14,032 bases of DNA from an uncultured Collinsella sp. (GCA_958438955.1 CAUBTS010000051.1:1-14032), one strand, 5' to 3'; shown: positions 1 to 5,840, counted from the stretch's first letter. Translations and numbers: made by a program. The notes: generated by a model from the sequence alone, not told the origin.

Positions 1-149
1 TTGGTTGTCTTATTTGTTTCTAGAACCAAATCCAAATGCTGAATACATTTCCTCAGATCAGTATCAGTTACACTCAGGGAATACTCTTTGCAATAGGAAG
101 TTAGACGACTCAGCATCTCGTCAGCCTGCTGATCTGTAAGTACAAACAA
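1..149 (-). CDS. rsmG: 16S rRNA (guanine527-N7)-methyltransferase RsmG, N-terminal part only
   Basis: This is the beginning of a minus-strand gene that runs off the window edge; 49 codons are present and no stop occurs. I read a TTG start at 149-147, preceded by AAAGGAG at 162-156 with a 6-nt spacer. The encoded peptide begins MFVLTDQQADEML and reaches HLDLVLETNKTT, which fits the N-terminal helical region of RsmG just before the family's 'N-x-x-N-L-T' segment. RsmG (GidB) methylates G527 of 16S rRNA. Its place after jag, in the order rpmH-rnpA-yidD-yidC-jag-rsmG, is the usual one near oriC and supports the call. No methyltransferase motif is inside the window, so the assignment rests on the short match plus gene order. 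The stretch is visibly more AT-rich than the other genes. An internal ATG at codon 12 is an alternative start. Confidence 0.72.
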   Translation of the reverse strand, partial: MFVLTDQQADEMLSRLTSYCKEYSLSVTDTDLRKCIQHLDLVLETNKTT

Positions 150-195
150 CAGAAGCTCCTTTCTGACAAAAATCAGTGTATCGAGAACTTTTGAC

Positions 196-225
196 AAAAA
201 AAGGGGACGTGGAAACCACGCCCCC
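196..225 (-). terminator. Intrinsic terminator after jag
   Basis: On the minus strand a 10-bp stem (216-225 with 203-212, one G-U pair) closes a 3-nt loop at 213-215 and is followed by seven T residues (202-196). It lies 21 nt after the jag stop codon. It should end the rpmH-rnpA-yidD-yidC-jag transcript and so separates that unit from rsmG. I could not find a convincing promoter between it and rsmG, so some read-through is possible. Confidence 0.9.
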
Positions 226-246
226 CTTAGCATAAGCTCGAGTAGA

Positions 247-816
247 TTATCGAGCAACAATCACCACATGGCGATCAGGGTCAGAACCCTCAGAATGGGT
301 ATCGACGGCATCATTGCCACGAAGTGCAATATGAACCAGTCGGCGCTCATAGGCATTCATGGGCGGAAGCGAAACACTCTTATGAGTACGGATGGCACGC
401 TCGGCGGCAGACTGAGCCATAGAGGCAACCTTGTCCTGACGACGGCTCTTGTAGCCCTCAACGTCAACCACAACCGGATACCTAAAGCCAAGCTTGCGGC
501 TCACCAGCAAAGAGAACATGACCTGAAGGGCATCAAGGGTACGACCATGACGGCCAATGAGAACAGCAAGGTCGGGAGCCGTTACATCCAAAATCAGCTC
601 ACCCTCGTCGCCCTCATACTCATCGATAGGAGAGTTGGCGGCATCGAAGTGCGAAAGGATGGAACGCAGGATGGAAATCGCAACATCGGCAATGGTGTCG
701 AGCTCCTCATCGGTCAGCTCTTCACCGGCCTTGTAGCGCTGTGCAATCTCGGGATAATCGCCCGCAATCTGGGGGGCAACCTCCTCAAGCATATCCTCGA
801 TGATCTCTTCAGACAT
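247..816 (-). CDS. jag: KH and R3H domain RNA-binding protein Jag (KhpB)
   Basis: The product is 189 aa from an ATG at 816. It has a short acidic N-terminal region (about 1-70), a KH domain with the GxxG loop G88-R-H-G91, and a C-terminal R3H domain with R158 and H162 (R-x3-H) in MNAYERRLVHIAL. Jag/KhpB is a cytoplasmic single-stranded RNA-binding protein linked to cell-shape and division control in several Gram-positive bacteria. The N-terminal Jag-N domain of the Firmicutes form is absent, as in the shorter actinobacterial versions. The gene follows yidC by 45 nt and is the last of its operon. A longer reading from a TTG at 828 would make the ribosome-binding site part of the coding sequence, so I chose the ATG. 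Confidence 0.93.
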   Translation of the reverse strand: MSEEIIEDMLEEVAPQIAGDYPEIAQRYKAGEELTDEELDTIADVAISILRSILSHFDAANSPIDEYEGDEGELILDVTAPDLAVLIGRHGRTLDALQVMFSLLVSRKLGFRYPVVVDVEGYKSRRQDKVASMAQSAAERAIRTHKSVSLPPMNAYERRLVHIALRGNDAVDTHSEGSDPDRHVVIVAR

Positions 817-822
817 AACGTA

Positions 823-826
823 CTCC
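823..826 (-). promoter_or_regulatory. Ribosome-binding site that fixes the jag start
   Basis: GGAG lies 6 nt upstream of the ATG at 816. It argues against the in-frame TTG at 828, which overlaps this motif. A perfect 12-bp palindrome, TTAGGTACCTAA at 832-843, lies just upstream of it; its role is unknown. Confidence 0.75.
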
Positions 827-861
827 AAAAGTTAGGTACCTAAATAAGATTGATATCCCGA

Positions 862-1632
862 CTACTTCTTCTTGTGCGGACGCGGCTTCTTCTCGCGACG
901 GGTAACCTCGACCTGCAGCGGAGCGTTCTTGAGGCGCTCCTCCTCATCGGCCTTGGCCTTGTCGATAACCTTCTGCGTCACGAAGATCTGCTGGATAACC
1001 TGCCAGGCAGAAGACACATCGTAGTAAAGCAGAACGCCGACGGGCAGGCTCCAGCCCATCCAAAGCATCATGACGGTCATGACGACGGCCATCATGCGCA
1101 TGCTCTGGGCCTGCTGACCAGTCTGATTGCGAGACATATACAGCTGCGGAATCAGGGTCAAGACAGCGAACAGAATCAGGCAAACCAGCGCAGGCAGCGC
1201 AACCATAAAGCCATCGGCAAAGGAAGCGCTCGGCGTGGTGGTAAGGTCAGGCAGGATGTTGAAGAACGAGAACGTGCCGTCGCTAAAGTAGTTCGGCAGG
1301 TTACGCAGCAGCGTAAACAGGGCGAACAGGACAGGCATCTGGATCAACAGCGGCAGACAACCAGCCATGGGGTTGAACTTGTTCTCGCTGTAGAACTTCT
1401 GCATCTCCTCGGCCTGGCGCTGGGGATCGTCGGCATAGCGCTCCTGGATCTCGAGCATCTTAGGCTGCAGCACCTGCATGCGAGCCGTCGACTTGGTCGA
1501 CTTGAGCATAAGCGGCGTCAGCAGCAGACGGATGATGACCACCAGAATGATGATGGACAGGCCCCAGTCGACCGCAAAGGTCTGGATGAGCTTGAGCAGC
1601 TCAAAAAGGATGTTAACGATCCAATCCCACAT
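862..1632 (-). CDS. yidC: Membrane protein insertase YidC/OxaA (60 kDa inner-membrane protein family)
   Basis: The 256-aa product is a short Gram-positive-type YidC without the large extracytoplasmic domain of proteobacteria. Hydrophobic segments lie near residues 22-43, 92-112, 141-165, 178-194 and 196-215. R35, in VVIIRLLLTPL, is in the place of the conserved arginine of the hydrophilic groove. The family segment FNPMAGCLPLLIQMPVLFAL begins at 87. A charged cytoplasmic hairpin (about 44-86) and a very basic tail ending RPHKKK follow family norms; basic tails of this kind can contact ribosomes. YidC inserts membrane proteins alone or with SecYEG. A GGAGGA sequence at 1646-1641 precedes the ATG by 8 nt. 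There is no lipobox. The gene lies 29 nt after yidD in the rpmH operon. Confidence 0.96.
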   Translation of the reverse strand: MWDWIVNILFELLKLIQTFAVDWGLSIIILVVIIRLLLTPLMLKSTKSTARMQVLQPKMLEIQERYADDPQRQAEEMQKFYSENKFNPMAGCLPLLIQMPVLFALFTLLRNLPNYFSDGTFSFFNILPDLTTTPSASFADGFMVALPALVCLILFAVLTLIPQLYMSRNQTGQQAQSMRMMAVVMTVMMLWMGWSLPVGVLLYYDVSSAWQVIQQIFVTQKVIDKAKADEEERLKNAPLQVEVTRREKKPRPHKKK

Positions 1633-1661
1633 GTAAGTTTTCCTCCGATAGCGAGTGCCCG

Positions 1662-1886
1662 CTAAGGCACAGGGTCATAACCGCCGACGTGCAGGGGATT
1701 GCAGCGAGCGATGCGCCTCACGGCAAGCCAGCAGCCTCTCAAAACACCGTACTTCTCAATCGCTTGGATAGCGTATTGTGAGCACGTTGGGTAATAAATG
1801 CAGGCGTCAGGCAATAAGGGCGAAATAACCTGTTGATATATGCGAATAGGAGCGATGGCAACACGTCGCAAAACGTGATTGCTCAT
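1662..1886 (-). CDS. yidD: Membrane protein insertion efficiency factor YidD
   Basis: The product is 74 aa, typical of the YidD (DUF37/haemolysin-like) family, with the usual core PxxxCIYYPTCSQYA near residues 26-39 followed by GVLRGCWLAVRRIARCNPLH and ending GGYDPVP. Cysteines 29, 35, 52 and 62 are present. The protein is thought to sit at the inner face of the membrane, where it helps YidC-dependent insertion. The ATG overlaps the rnpA stop in an ATGA junction (1883-1886), so translation is probably coupled, and GGGGAGGAG lies just upstream inside rnpA. Confidence 0.95.
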   Translation of the reverse strand: MSNHVLRRVAIAPIRIYQQVISPLLPDACIYYPTCSQYAIQAIEKYGVLRGCWLAVRRIARCNPLHVGGYDPVP

Positions 1887-2221
1887 CGCTCCTCCCCGGC
1901 AACGCCGGCGCGTTTCATAAGCGAACGCAATGCCTTGTCCATCTCCTGAGGCGAGGAAACCCTCGTCTTGGGAGTCGCGAACAAGATGATGTCATAACCC
2001 GCAACGGGAAATCCACAGCTGCGGGCGGCCTCGCGCATCACACGCTTAGATCGGTTGCGCACGACAGCACAACCGAGTCGTTTAGCACCAACGAAGGCGA
2101 CCCTTCCGGAGTCGCCTTCGCCAACCGATTCACATATGGTCATTCGAATCAGAGGGTGATTGAAACGACGCCCCTGACTGAACACATGCTCGAAATCTTG
2201 CCGAGACTTAATAGTCTTCAT
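1883..2221 (-). CDS. rnpA: Ribonuclease P protein component
   Basis: The product is 112 aa, normal for the basic protein subunit that helps the RNase P RNA bind pre-tRNA leaders. Family marks are F10 and F14 in RQDFEHVFSQGRR and the RNR helix R55-N56-R57 in AVVRNRSKRVMREA. It lies 20 nt after rpmH and overlaps yidD by 4 nt. I see no clear Shine-Dalgarno before the ATG, so translation may depend on ribosomes leaving rpmH. Confidence 0.96.
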   Translation of the reverse strand: MKTIKSRQDFEHVFSQGRRFNHPLIRMTICESVGEGDSGRVAFVGAKRLGCAVVRNRSKRVMREAARSCGFPVAGYDIILFATPKTRVSSPQEMDKALRSLMKRAGVAGEER

Positions 2222-2241
2222 GCGAGATGTGTGTATCGCTG

Positions 2242-2376
2242 CTAGACAGTGAGACGCTTGCGGCCCTTGGCGCGACGACGGGCGAGCACGGCACGACCAC
2301 CCTTAGTGGCCATACGGGCACGGAAGCCATGGGTCTTGGCACGCTTACGCTTATTGGGCTGATACGTACGCTTCAT
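2242..2376 (-). CDS. rpmH: 50S ribosomal protein L34
   Basis: The product is 44 aa, MKRTYQPNKRKRAKTHGFRA at the start and KGRKRLTV at the end, an essentially canonical L34. The frame stays open for 20 more codons upstream, but L34 proteins begin at MKRTYQP and a perfect AGGAGG precedes this ATG. It is the first gene of the minus-strand unit and points away from the origin, as in most bacteria. Confidence 0.98.
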   Translation of the reverse strand: MKRTYQPNKRKRAKTHGFRARMATKGGRAVLARRRAKGRKRLTV

Positions 2377-2384
2377 CTTAAGTT

Positions 2385-2390
2385 CCTCCT
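2385..2390 (-). promoter_or_regulatory. Ribosome-binding site that fixes the rpmH start
   Basis: AGGAGG lies 8 nt before the ATG at 2376. It rules out the upstream in-frame starts at 2436 and 2397, of which the second would place this motif inside the gene. Confidence 0.85.
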
Positions 2391-2404
2391 GCTGCATTTC
2401 GAGT

Positions 2405-2422
2405 GTCCGCGGGAACGCGGAC
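2405..2422 (-). promoter_or_regulatory. GC-rich hairpin in the rpmH leader
   Basis: A perfect 7-bp stem (GTCCGCG at 2405-2411 with CGCGGAC at 2416-2422) encloses a 4-nt loop. It lies in the predicted 5' leader, 14 nt upstream of the AGGAGG and about 20 nt downstream of the predicted transcription start. It lacks a T tract, so it is not an ordinary terminator. It might stabilise the leader or affect expression of the operon; that role is inference. Confidence 0.6.
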
Positions 2423-2448
2423 GCAGATATAGACACGTGAGCTTGAAG

Positions 2449-2478
2449 ATTGTAGGGAAATCAATGTTCAAATGTCAA
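2449..2478 (-). promoter_or_regulatory. Sigma-70-type promoter of the rpmH-rnpA-yidD-yidC-jag operon
   Basis: Reading the minus strand, TTGACA (2478-2473, perfect -35) is followed after 18 nt by TACAAT (2454-2449, 5 of 6 to the -10 consensus). Transcription should start near 2442, giving a leader of about 65 nt before rpmH. Confidence 0.82.
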
Positions 2479-2573
2479 GAAATCAAAGGTAAAAGGTTGC
2501 GCAGTTCACACGGTTCCCCCATAAGCACAACCGAAATTTGCGCCTCATGGCAACCTTTCACGATATTTCATCG

Positions 2574-2648
2574 AGTTTTCAACAGGTCATGTTGGCAATG
2601 TTGAGAACTTTTCGCCCGTTTTCCAAAGTTTTCAACAAGTTTTGAAAA
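2574..2648. repeat. Putative DnaA-box cluster (AGTTYTCAACA), left block
   Basis: AGTTTTCAACA occurs at 2574-2584 and 2627-2637 on the plus strand and AGTTCTCAACA at 2609-2599 on the minus strand. TTTTGAAAA at 2640-2648 differs by one base from the inverted 9-mer. The 9-mer TTTTCAACA resembles the classical box TTATNCACA but carries A in place of C at position 6. The sites are spaced 53 bp apart (same strand), with the inverted one between them. Binding by DnaA is inferred from location and clustering. Confidence 0.65.
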
Positions 2649-2659
2649 GTTGTCGAAAG

Positions 2660-2688
2660 ATGAGAAACGTTGCACGGTGAGCTACTAT
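2660..2688 (+). promoter_or_regulatory. Possible promoter of the ATPase-dnaA unit
   Basis: ATGAGA (2660-2665, 4 of 6) and TACTAT (2683-2688, 4 of 6) are separated by 17 nt; start of transcription would be near 2695. It abuts the box cluster, so DnaA could repress its own operon. The match is moderate and no better candidate was seen. Confidence 0.35.
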
Positions 2689-2721
2689 TTGTTCGAAACC
2701 TTTTGAAAGATTGCGAGCGGC

Positions 2722-4074
2722 ATGTCTGACGACTTTTACACCATGGTCGATTCCGGAGACCCGGCACCCGACAACGAGCACATCACCGGCGTGCGCGAAG
2801 AGCGTGCGGAAGGCGAGCAGACGACCACGCAGGCGCCAAAAGCCATGTACGCCGCGCGCATCGCCGTCTATGACGACATGCTGTCGACACCGCGGGTGAT
2901 CGTCATTGATCCGCAAGATGTCCGCACGTATTTGGAAGAGACGACCAACACCGTCTACCAGTGCATGAAAGAACAAGGTGGCCATATCTCGCTCATGGTC
3001 ATCCGCGAGATTGTCGAAAACTTTATCCACGCACACTTTGCCGAGCCCATCATCTCGATTCTGGACGGCGGAGACACCATCCGCTTTGCTGACCAAGGAC
3101 CCGGCATCGACGACAAGGAACGTGCTTTCGACTTTGGCGTTACCAGCGCAAACAGCAAGATGAAGCGCTATATCCGTGGAACCGGAGCAGGGTTTCCCAT
3201 GGTGCAGGAGTATTTGGAAAACGCCGGCGGTGCCGTATCCATCGAGGACAACATGGGCAACGGCACCGTGGTTACGGTAAGCCTGAACCCTAAACGCGTG
3301 CAGGAAATCGAGCGTGCCGGCGGACGCGGCGCTGCCGTGCGGCCCGAGACGGAGCAGCCCACATATCCCCTGCCGGGAGCTTTTGCGCAGCAGCCCATGG
3401 CAGCGCAGCAGATGCAGCCCACCGTGGGACAGATGCAGCAGCCCGGAATGCCTCCTACACAAGAACCCCAGGCGGTATCTATGTCGATGCCGCCAAACAT
3501 GCCAGAGGCCATGCCGCTGGCTGATCAGGATGCAGCAGCAATGCAGCAGGCGACGGGGGCGCCGGGTGGCCAGCAAATGGGCTATCAGCCGTACCAACAG
3601 GGATATCCATATCAGCAGATGCCGCCACTGGGGTATGGCCAGCAGTTCCCGCAGCAGTACCAGCAGGGATATCAGCAGCCGTACCAGCAGATGCCGCAGC
3701 AGCAGTACAACCCTTGGACCCAGCAGATGCCTCCACAGCCTTACCAACAGTGGCCTCAAAGTTTTCAACAGCAAATGCCGCCGATGCAGAGTTCTCAACA
3801 ACCAGCAGCTCAAATGATGTATCCTAATGCAGCAAATCAGTATGCGCAGCCACAACCGGACGTGTTCGTAAGCGATCGCGGCAACGCCGCGCTGGGCTAT
3901 CTGGCGCAAAATCAAGCGTGCGGTGCAACCGATCTGGCGAGGACGTTTGGAAACTCGGCCCCCACTTGGTCACGCACGCTCAATGACTTGGCGCAGGCCG
4001 GCTTGGTCATCAAGCATGGCCAGAAATACCATCTGACCGAACTCGGCGCCGCTCGCGTGCGAGCTCAGAGCTAA
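2722..4074 (+). CDS. GHKL (SpoIIAB-like) ATPase domain protein with prion-like linker and C-terminal winged helix; function unknown
   Basis: The 450-aa product has three parts. Residues about 48-192 form a GHKL ATPase domain resembling SpoIIAB/RsbW kinases: N box E96-x3-N100-x2-H103, G1 box D124-Q-G-P-G-I129 and G2 box G153-T-G-A-G157-F, then NMGNGTVVTVSL. No histidine-phosphoacceptor helix precedes it, so it is not an ordinary sensor kinase. Residues about 205-380 are low-complexity; 271-379 contain no charged residue and are rich in Q, P, M and Y (YQQ, QQMP units). Residues 383-448 look like a MarR-type winged helix (GATDLARTFG, SRTLNDLAQAGLV, KYHLTELG). There is no signal peptide or membrane segment. 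The ATG is the only sensible start, since a stop codon lies 18 nt upstream; the Shine-Dalgarno is weak. The gene ends 15 nt before dnaA, so the two are co-transcribed. A role in origin control or dnaA regulation is inference. Confidence 0.88.
   Translation: MSDDFYTMVDSGDPAPDNEHITGVREERAEGEQTTTQAPKAMYAARIAVYDDMLSTPRVIVIDPQDVRTYLEETTNTVYQCMKEQGGHISLMVIREIVENFIHAHFAEPIISILDGGDTIRFADQGPGIDDKERAFDFGVTSANSKMKRYIRGTGAGFPMVQEYLENAGGAVSIEDNMGNGTVVTVSLNPKRVQEIERAGGRGAAVRPETEQPTYPLPGAFAQQPMAAQQMQPTVGQMQQPGMPPTQEPQAVSMSMPPNMPEAMPLADQDAAAMQQATGAPGGQQMGYQPYQQGYPYQQMPPLGYGQQFPQQYQQGYQQPYQQMPQQQYNPWTQQMPPQPYQQWPQSFQQQMPPMQSSQQPAAQMMYPNAANQYAQPQPDVFVSDRGNAALGYLAQNQACGATDLARTFGNSAPTWSRTLNDLAQAGLVIKHGQKYHLTELGAARVRAQS
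3760..3800 (+). repeat. Two putative DnaA boxes inside the ATPase gene
   Basis: AGTTTTCAACA (3760-3770) and AGTTCTCAACA (3790-3800) lie exactly 30 bp apart in the coding DNA of the Q-rich linker (residues about 347-360). Locally, Gln codons change from mostly CAG to CAA and rare-looking AGT, TTT and TCT codons appear, making this a small AT-richer island. That fits a DNA-level function overlaid on a tolerant protein segment, though chance codon choice cannot be excluded. Confidence 0.5.
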
Positions 4075-4089
4075 AGAACGGGAGAGACA

Positions 4090-5814
4090 GTGGACGAGGA
4101 AGCAAGCATCATCCTGGGGGATGCCATCGCCTTTTGTCAGCGCGACGGCCAAGATGCACGCCTCATCAACATGCTGGGGCAATCGCGCGCCATAAGCCTG
4201 ACCGAAGATACGCTCACGATCGAGGCCCCCTCGCGCTTTGCCATCGCGCAGCTCAAAAAGCATCAGCCGACTATTGAGGCCTATCTGGAAGAAATCGCCT
4301 TTGCACCGATTGCGCTCGACATCGTGGCACCGCAAGGCGCCGCGACGGAATCCGCTGCCGCGACGGCGCCCGCCACGGCTCCCGCTGCTTCCCCGGCGGT
4401 GCCGGCCTCCGCAGGCGACGTGCCGACAATCGAGCACCAGCACAGCGATGTTTCCCGTGAAACAATGGCACCGTTGACGAGCGCGGCGGCGACGTCAACA
4501 AACGCACCCGTCACGCACATGCCCATCGCTCACGACGCAGCGGCGGGCGCGGATTCGGGCATTGCAATCAAGAACACGCTCTCGGCCGACGATTTTCGTC
4601 GCATGATGAACCAGATGAAGGGCGGAGCGCCGACTAAATCCACGCAAGCTGCGGCCCCCGCTTCACCCATGCCAGCACCGACCGTGCCGGCCGAGCAGAA
4701 TACGGATGGAGCCCCGCTCGCCGCGAACTCAAAATTTACCTTTGAGAACTTTGTCTACGGCCCCGAGAACAGCCATGCCTATCGCTCGGCACTCAAGTTT
4801 GCCGCCCTCGCGGACGAGCGCGGCACATGCACATCCCTGTTCATCTATGGCAAATCGGGGCTGGGCAAGACCCATCTGCTGCTCGCCATCAAAAACGAGC
4901 TCGCCGAGAAGTCGCCCGAGATCAAGGTCAAGTATGCCAACTCCCAGGCATATCTGGACGACCTGATGACCGAGTTCGACCGTCAAAAGAAGAGCAACGC
5001 CCCCATCATGCAGGCGTACCACGGCGTGGACGTGCTCATCATCGATGACATCCAAAACATCATCGGCAAGCGCGCGAGTGTGGACTACTTTTTCCAGCTC
5101 ATGGACGAGTTCATCCGCAACAACAAGAAGGTCGTCATCGCGGCAGACCGCGCCCCCAAGGACCTGAGCATGGACGAGCGTCTGACCAGCCGCTTCAACG
5201 CCGGAATGCTCTGCCTGGTCGCAGAGCCCAGCTACGAGATGAAATACAAGATCTTGCAGCGCTATTACGAGAACACCATCGTCGCCGCTCCCGAGGCGGG
5301 CGACGACTCACTGCTGGCGGCCTATGGGGGCGACGGCGGGCACCTGACCGACGAGCACTTTAAACACATGGCCGAGGTCTCGGGCACCAACATCCGCGAA
5401 CTCGAGAGCTTTTGCGAGCGCTGCGCCGGCGAGGCGGGCGACCGCGAGCGCGAGGGCGGAGAGCTCACCTTTGACGATATCGACGCCATTGCCAGCCAGT
5501 ACTTCGACACATCGGCCAAAAAGATCAACGTGCAAACGGTTCAGTCCGTCATTGAAGAGCAGTACGGCGTGACGCACGAGGAGCTCATCGGCCCGCGTCG
5601 CAACGCCAATATCGCCAAAGCACGCCATATCGCTATCTACCTGGCTATCGAGATGTGCGAGATGACGACCACGGCGGTGGGCGCCGAATTTGGCAACCGC
5701 AACCACTCGACCGTCAGCACGAGCTACAAAAAGGTCCAGAAGATGATCCAGGAAGACCGCACCGTCACCGAAGACCTCAAGTCGCTGCGCGATAAAATAA
5801 CACTGCGCTCGTAG
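4090..5814 (+). CDS. dnaA: Chromosomal replication initiator protein DnaA, long and diverged form
   Basis: The product is 574 aa, against about 450 usually. Domain I (1-80) is recognisable by TLTIEAPSRFAIAQLKK but lacks the tryptophans common in the family. Domain II (81-213) is an Ala/Pro-rich linker far longer than normal. Domain III has Walker A G254-KSGLGK-T261, Walker B VLIIDD (D319, D320), sensor I near D353, arginine finger R368 in RLTSRF and sensor II R436 in NIRELES; Gly/Asp-rich inserts occur near 401-418 and 445-458. Domain IV has GPRRNANIAKARHIAIYLAI and the signature FGNRNHSTV in place of the usual FGGRDHTTV. DnaA-ATP opens oriC. The start is GTG with GGGAG 5 nt upstream. The gene follows the GHKL ATPase gene by 15 nt; dnaN follows after 238 nt of origin-like DNA. 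Confidence 0.97.
   Translation: MDEEASIILGDAIAFCQRDGQDARLINMLGQSRAISLTEDTLTIEAPSRFAIAQLKKHQPTIEAYLEEIAFAPIALDIVAPQGAATESAAATAPATAPAASPAVPASAGDVPTIEHQHSDVSRETMAPLTSAAATSTNAPVTHMPIAHDAAAGADSGIAIKNTLSADDFRRMMNQMKGGAPTKSTQAAAPASPMPAPTVPAEQNTDGAPLAANSKFTFENFVYGPENSHAYRSALKFAALADERGTCTSLFIYGKSGLGKTHLLLAIKNELAEKSPEIKVKYANSQAYLDDLMTEFDRQKKSNAPIMQAYHGVDVLIIDDIQNIIGKRASVDYFFQLMDEFIRNNKKVVIAADRAPKDLSMDERLTSRFNAGMLCLVAEPSYEMKYKILQRYYENTIVAAPEAGDDSLLAAYGGDGGHLTDEHFKHMAEVSGTNIRELESFCERCAGEAGDREREGGELTFDDIDAIASQYFDTSAKKINVQTVQSVIEEQYGVTHEELIGPRRNANIAKARHIAIYLAIEMCEMTTTAVGAEFGNRNHSTVSTSYKKVQKMIQEDRTVTEDLKSLRDKITLRS
4449..4464. promoter_or_regulatory. parS centromere-like site inside dnaA
   Basis: TGTTTCCCGTGAAACA matches the classical ParB site TGTTTCACGTGAAACA at 15 of 16 positions; the one change (A to C) breaks the central dyad. 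It encodes V121-S-R-E-T125 in the disordered domain II of DnaA, a segment free to vary. ParB spreads from such sites and recruits SMC to the origin. The left half also resembles the Noc site core TTTCCCG. No other copy was seen in the window. Confidence 0.78.
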
Positions 5815-5829
5815 GGAAATAGAGACACC

Positions 5830-5840
5830 TGTTGAAAACT
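5830..5840 (-). promoter_or_regulatory. Putative DnaA box downstream of dnaA
   Basis: AGTTTTCAACA on the minus strand, identical to the copies at 2574, 2627 and 3760. The 14-mer AGTTTTCAACAGGT here is shared, inverted, with 2574-2587. One end of the site overlaps the left arm of the 8-bp inverted repeat AGACACCT/AGGTGTCT (5823-5830, 5860-5867). Confidence 0.6.

Larger units (their letters stand above)
2377..2721. other. Divergent intergenic region, left part of the putative origin
   Basis: This 345-bp non-coding stretch separates the leftward rpmH operon from the rightward ATPase-dnaA unit. It holds the rpmH leader hairpin and promoter (2405-2478), then a segment rich in runs of A and T (about 2551-2710) with three AGTTYTCAACA sites and weaker relatives, and a possible promoter for the rightward unit. 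Between 2480 and 2570 I see no clear motif. Strand divergence plus box clustering fits a bipartite oriC of which this is the upstream half. Confidence 0.7.

Noticed and set aside
191..210. TTGACA on the plus strand at 191-196 as a -35 element
   Set aside because: It is the complement of the T tract and stem of the jag terminator, and no -10 or plus-strand gene follows in this position.
268..843. 191-codon plus-strand frame opposite jag
   Set aside because: It covers the KH/R3H gene jag, which has clear motifs and a ribosome-binding site; the plus-strand product has no recognisable domain.
1256..1264. TGTTGAAGA in yidC as a further inverted DnaA box
   Set aside because: One mismatch to the 9-mer and no match to the flanking AG; a lone near-match inside a gene is expected by chance.
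2377..2436. 20-codon N-terminal extension of L34
   Set aside because: L34 begins at MKRTYQP and a perfect AGGAGG lies 8 nt before that ATG, inside the supposed extension.
3580..3730. Repetitive CAG-rich DNA resembling a repeat array or CRISPR
   Set aside because: The units are short, uneven and in frame with a Q/P/Y-rich protein linker; there are no direct repeats of constant length with unique spacers.
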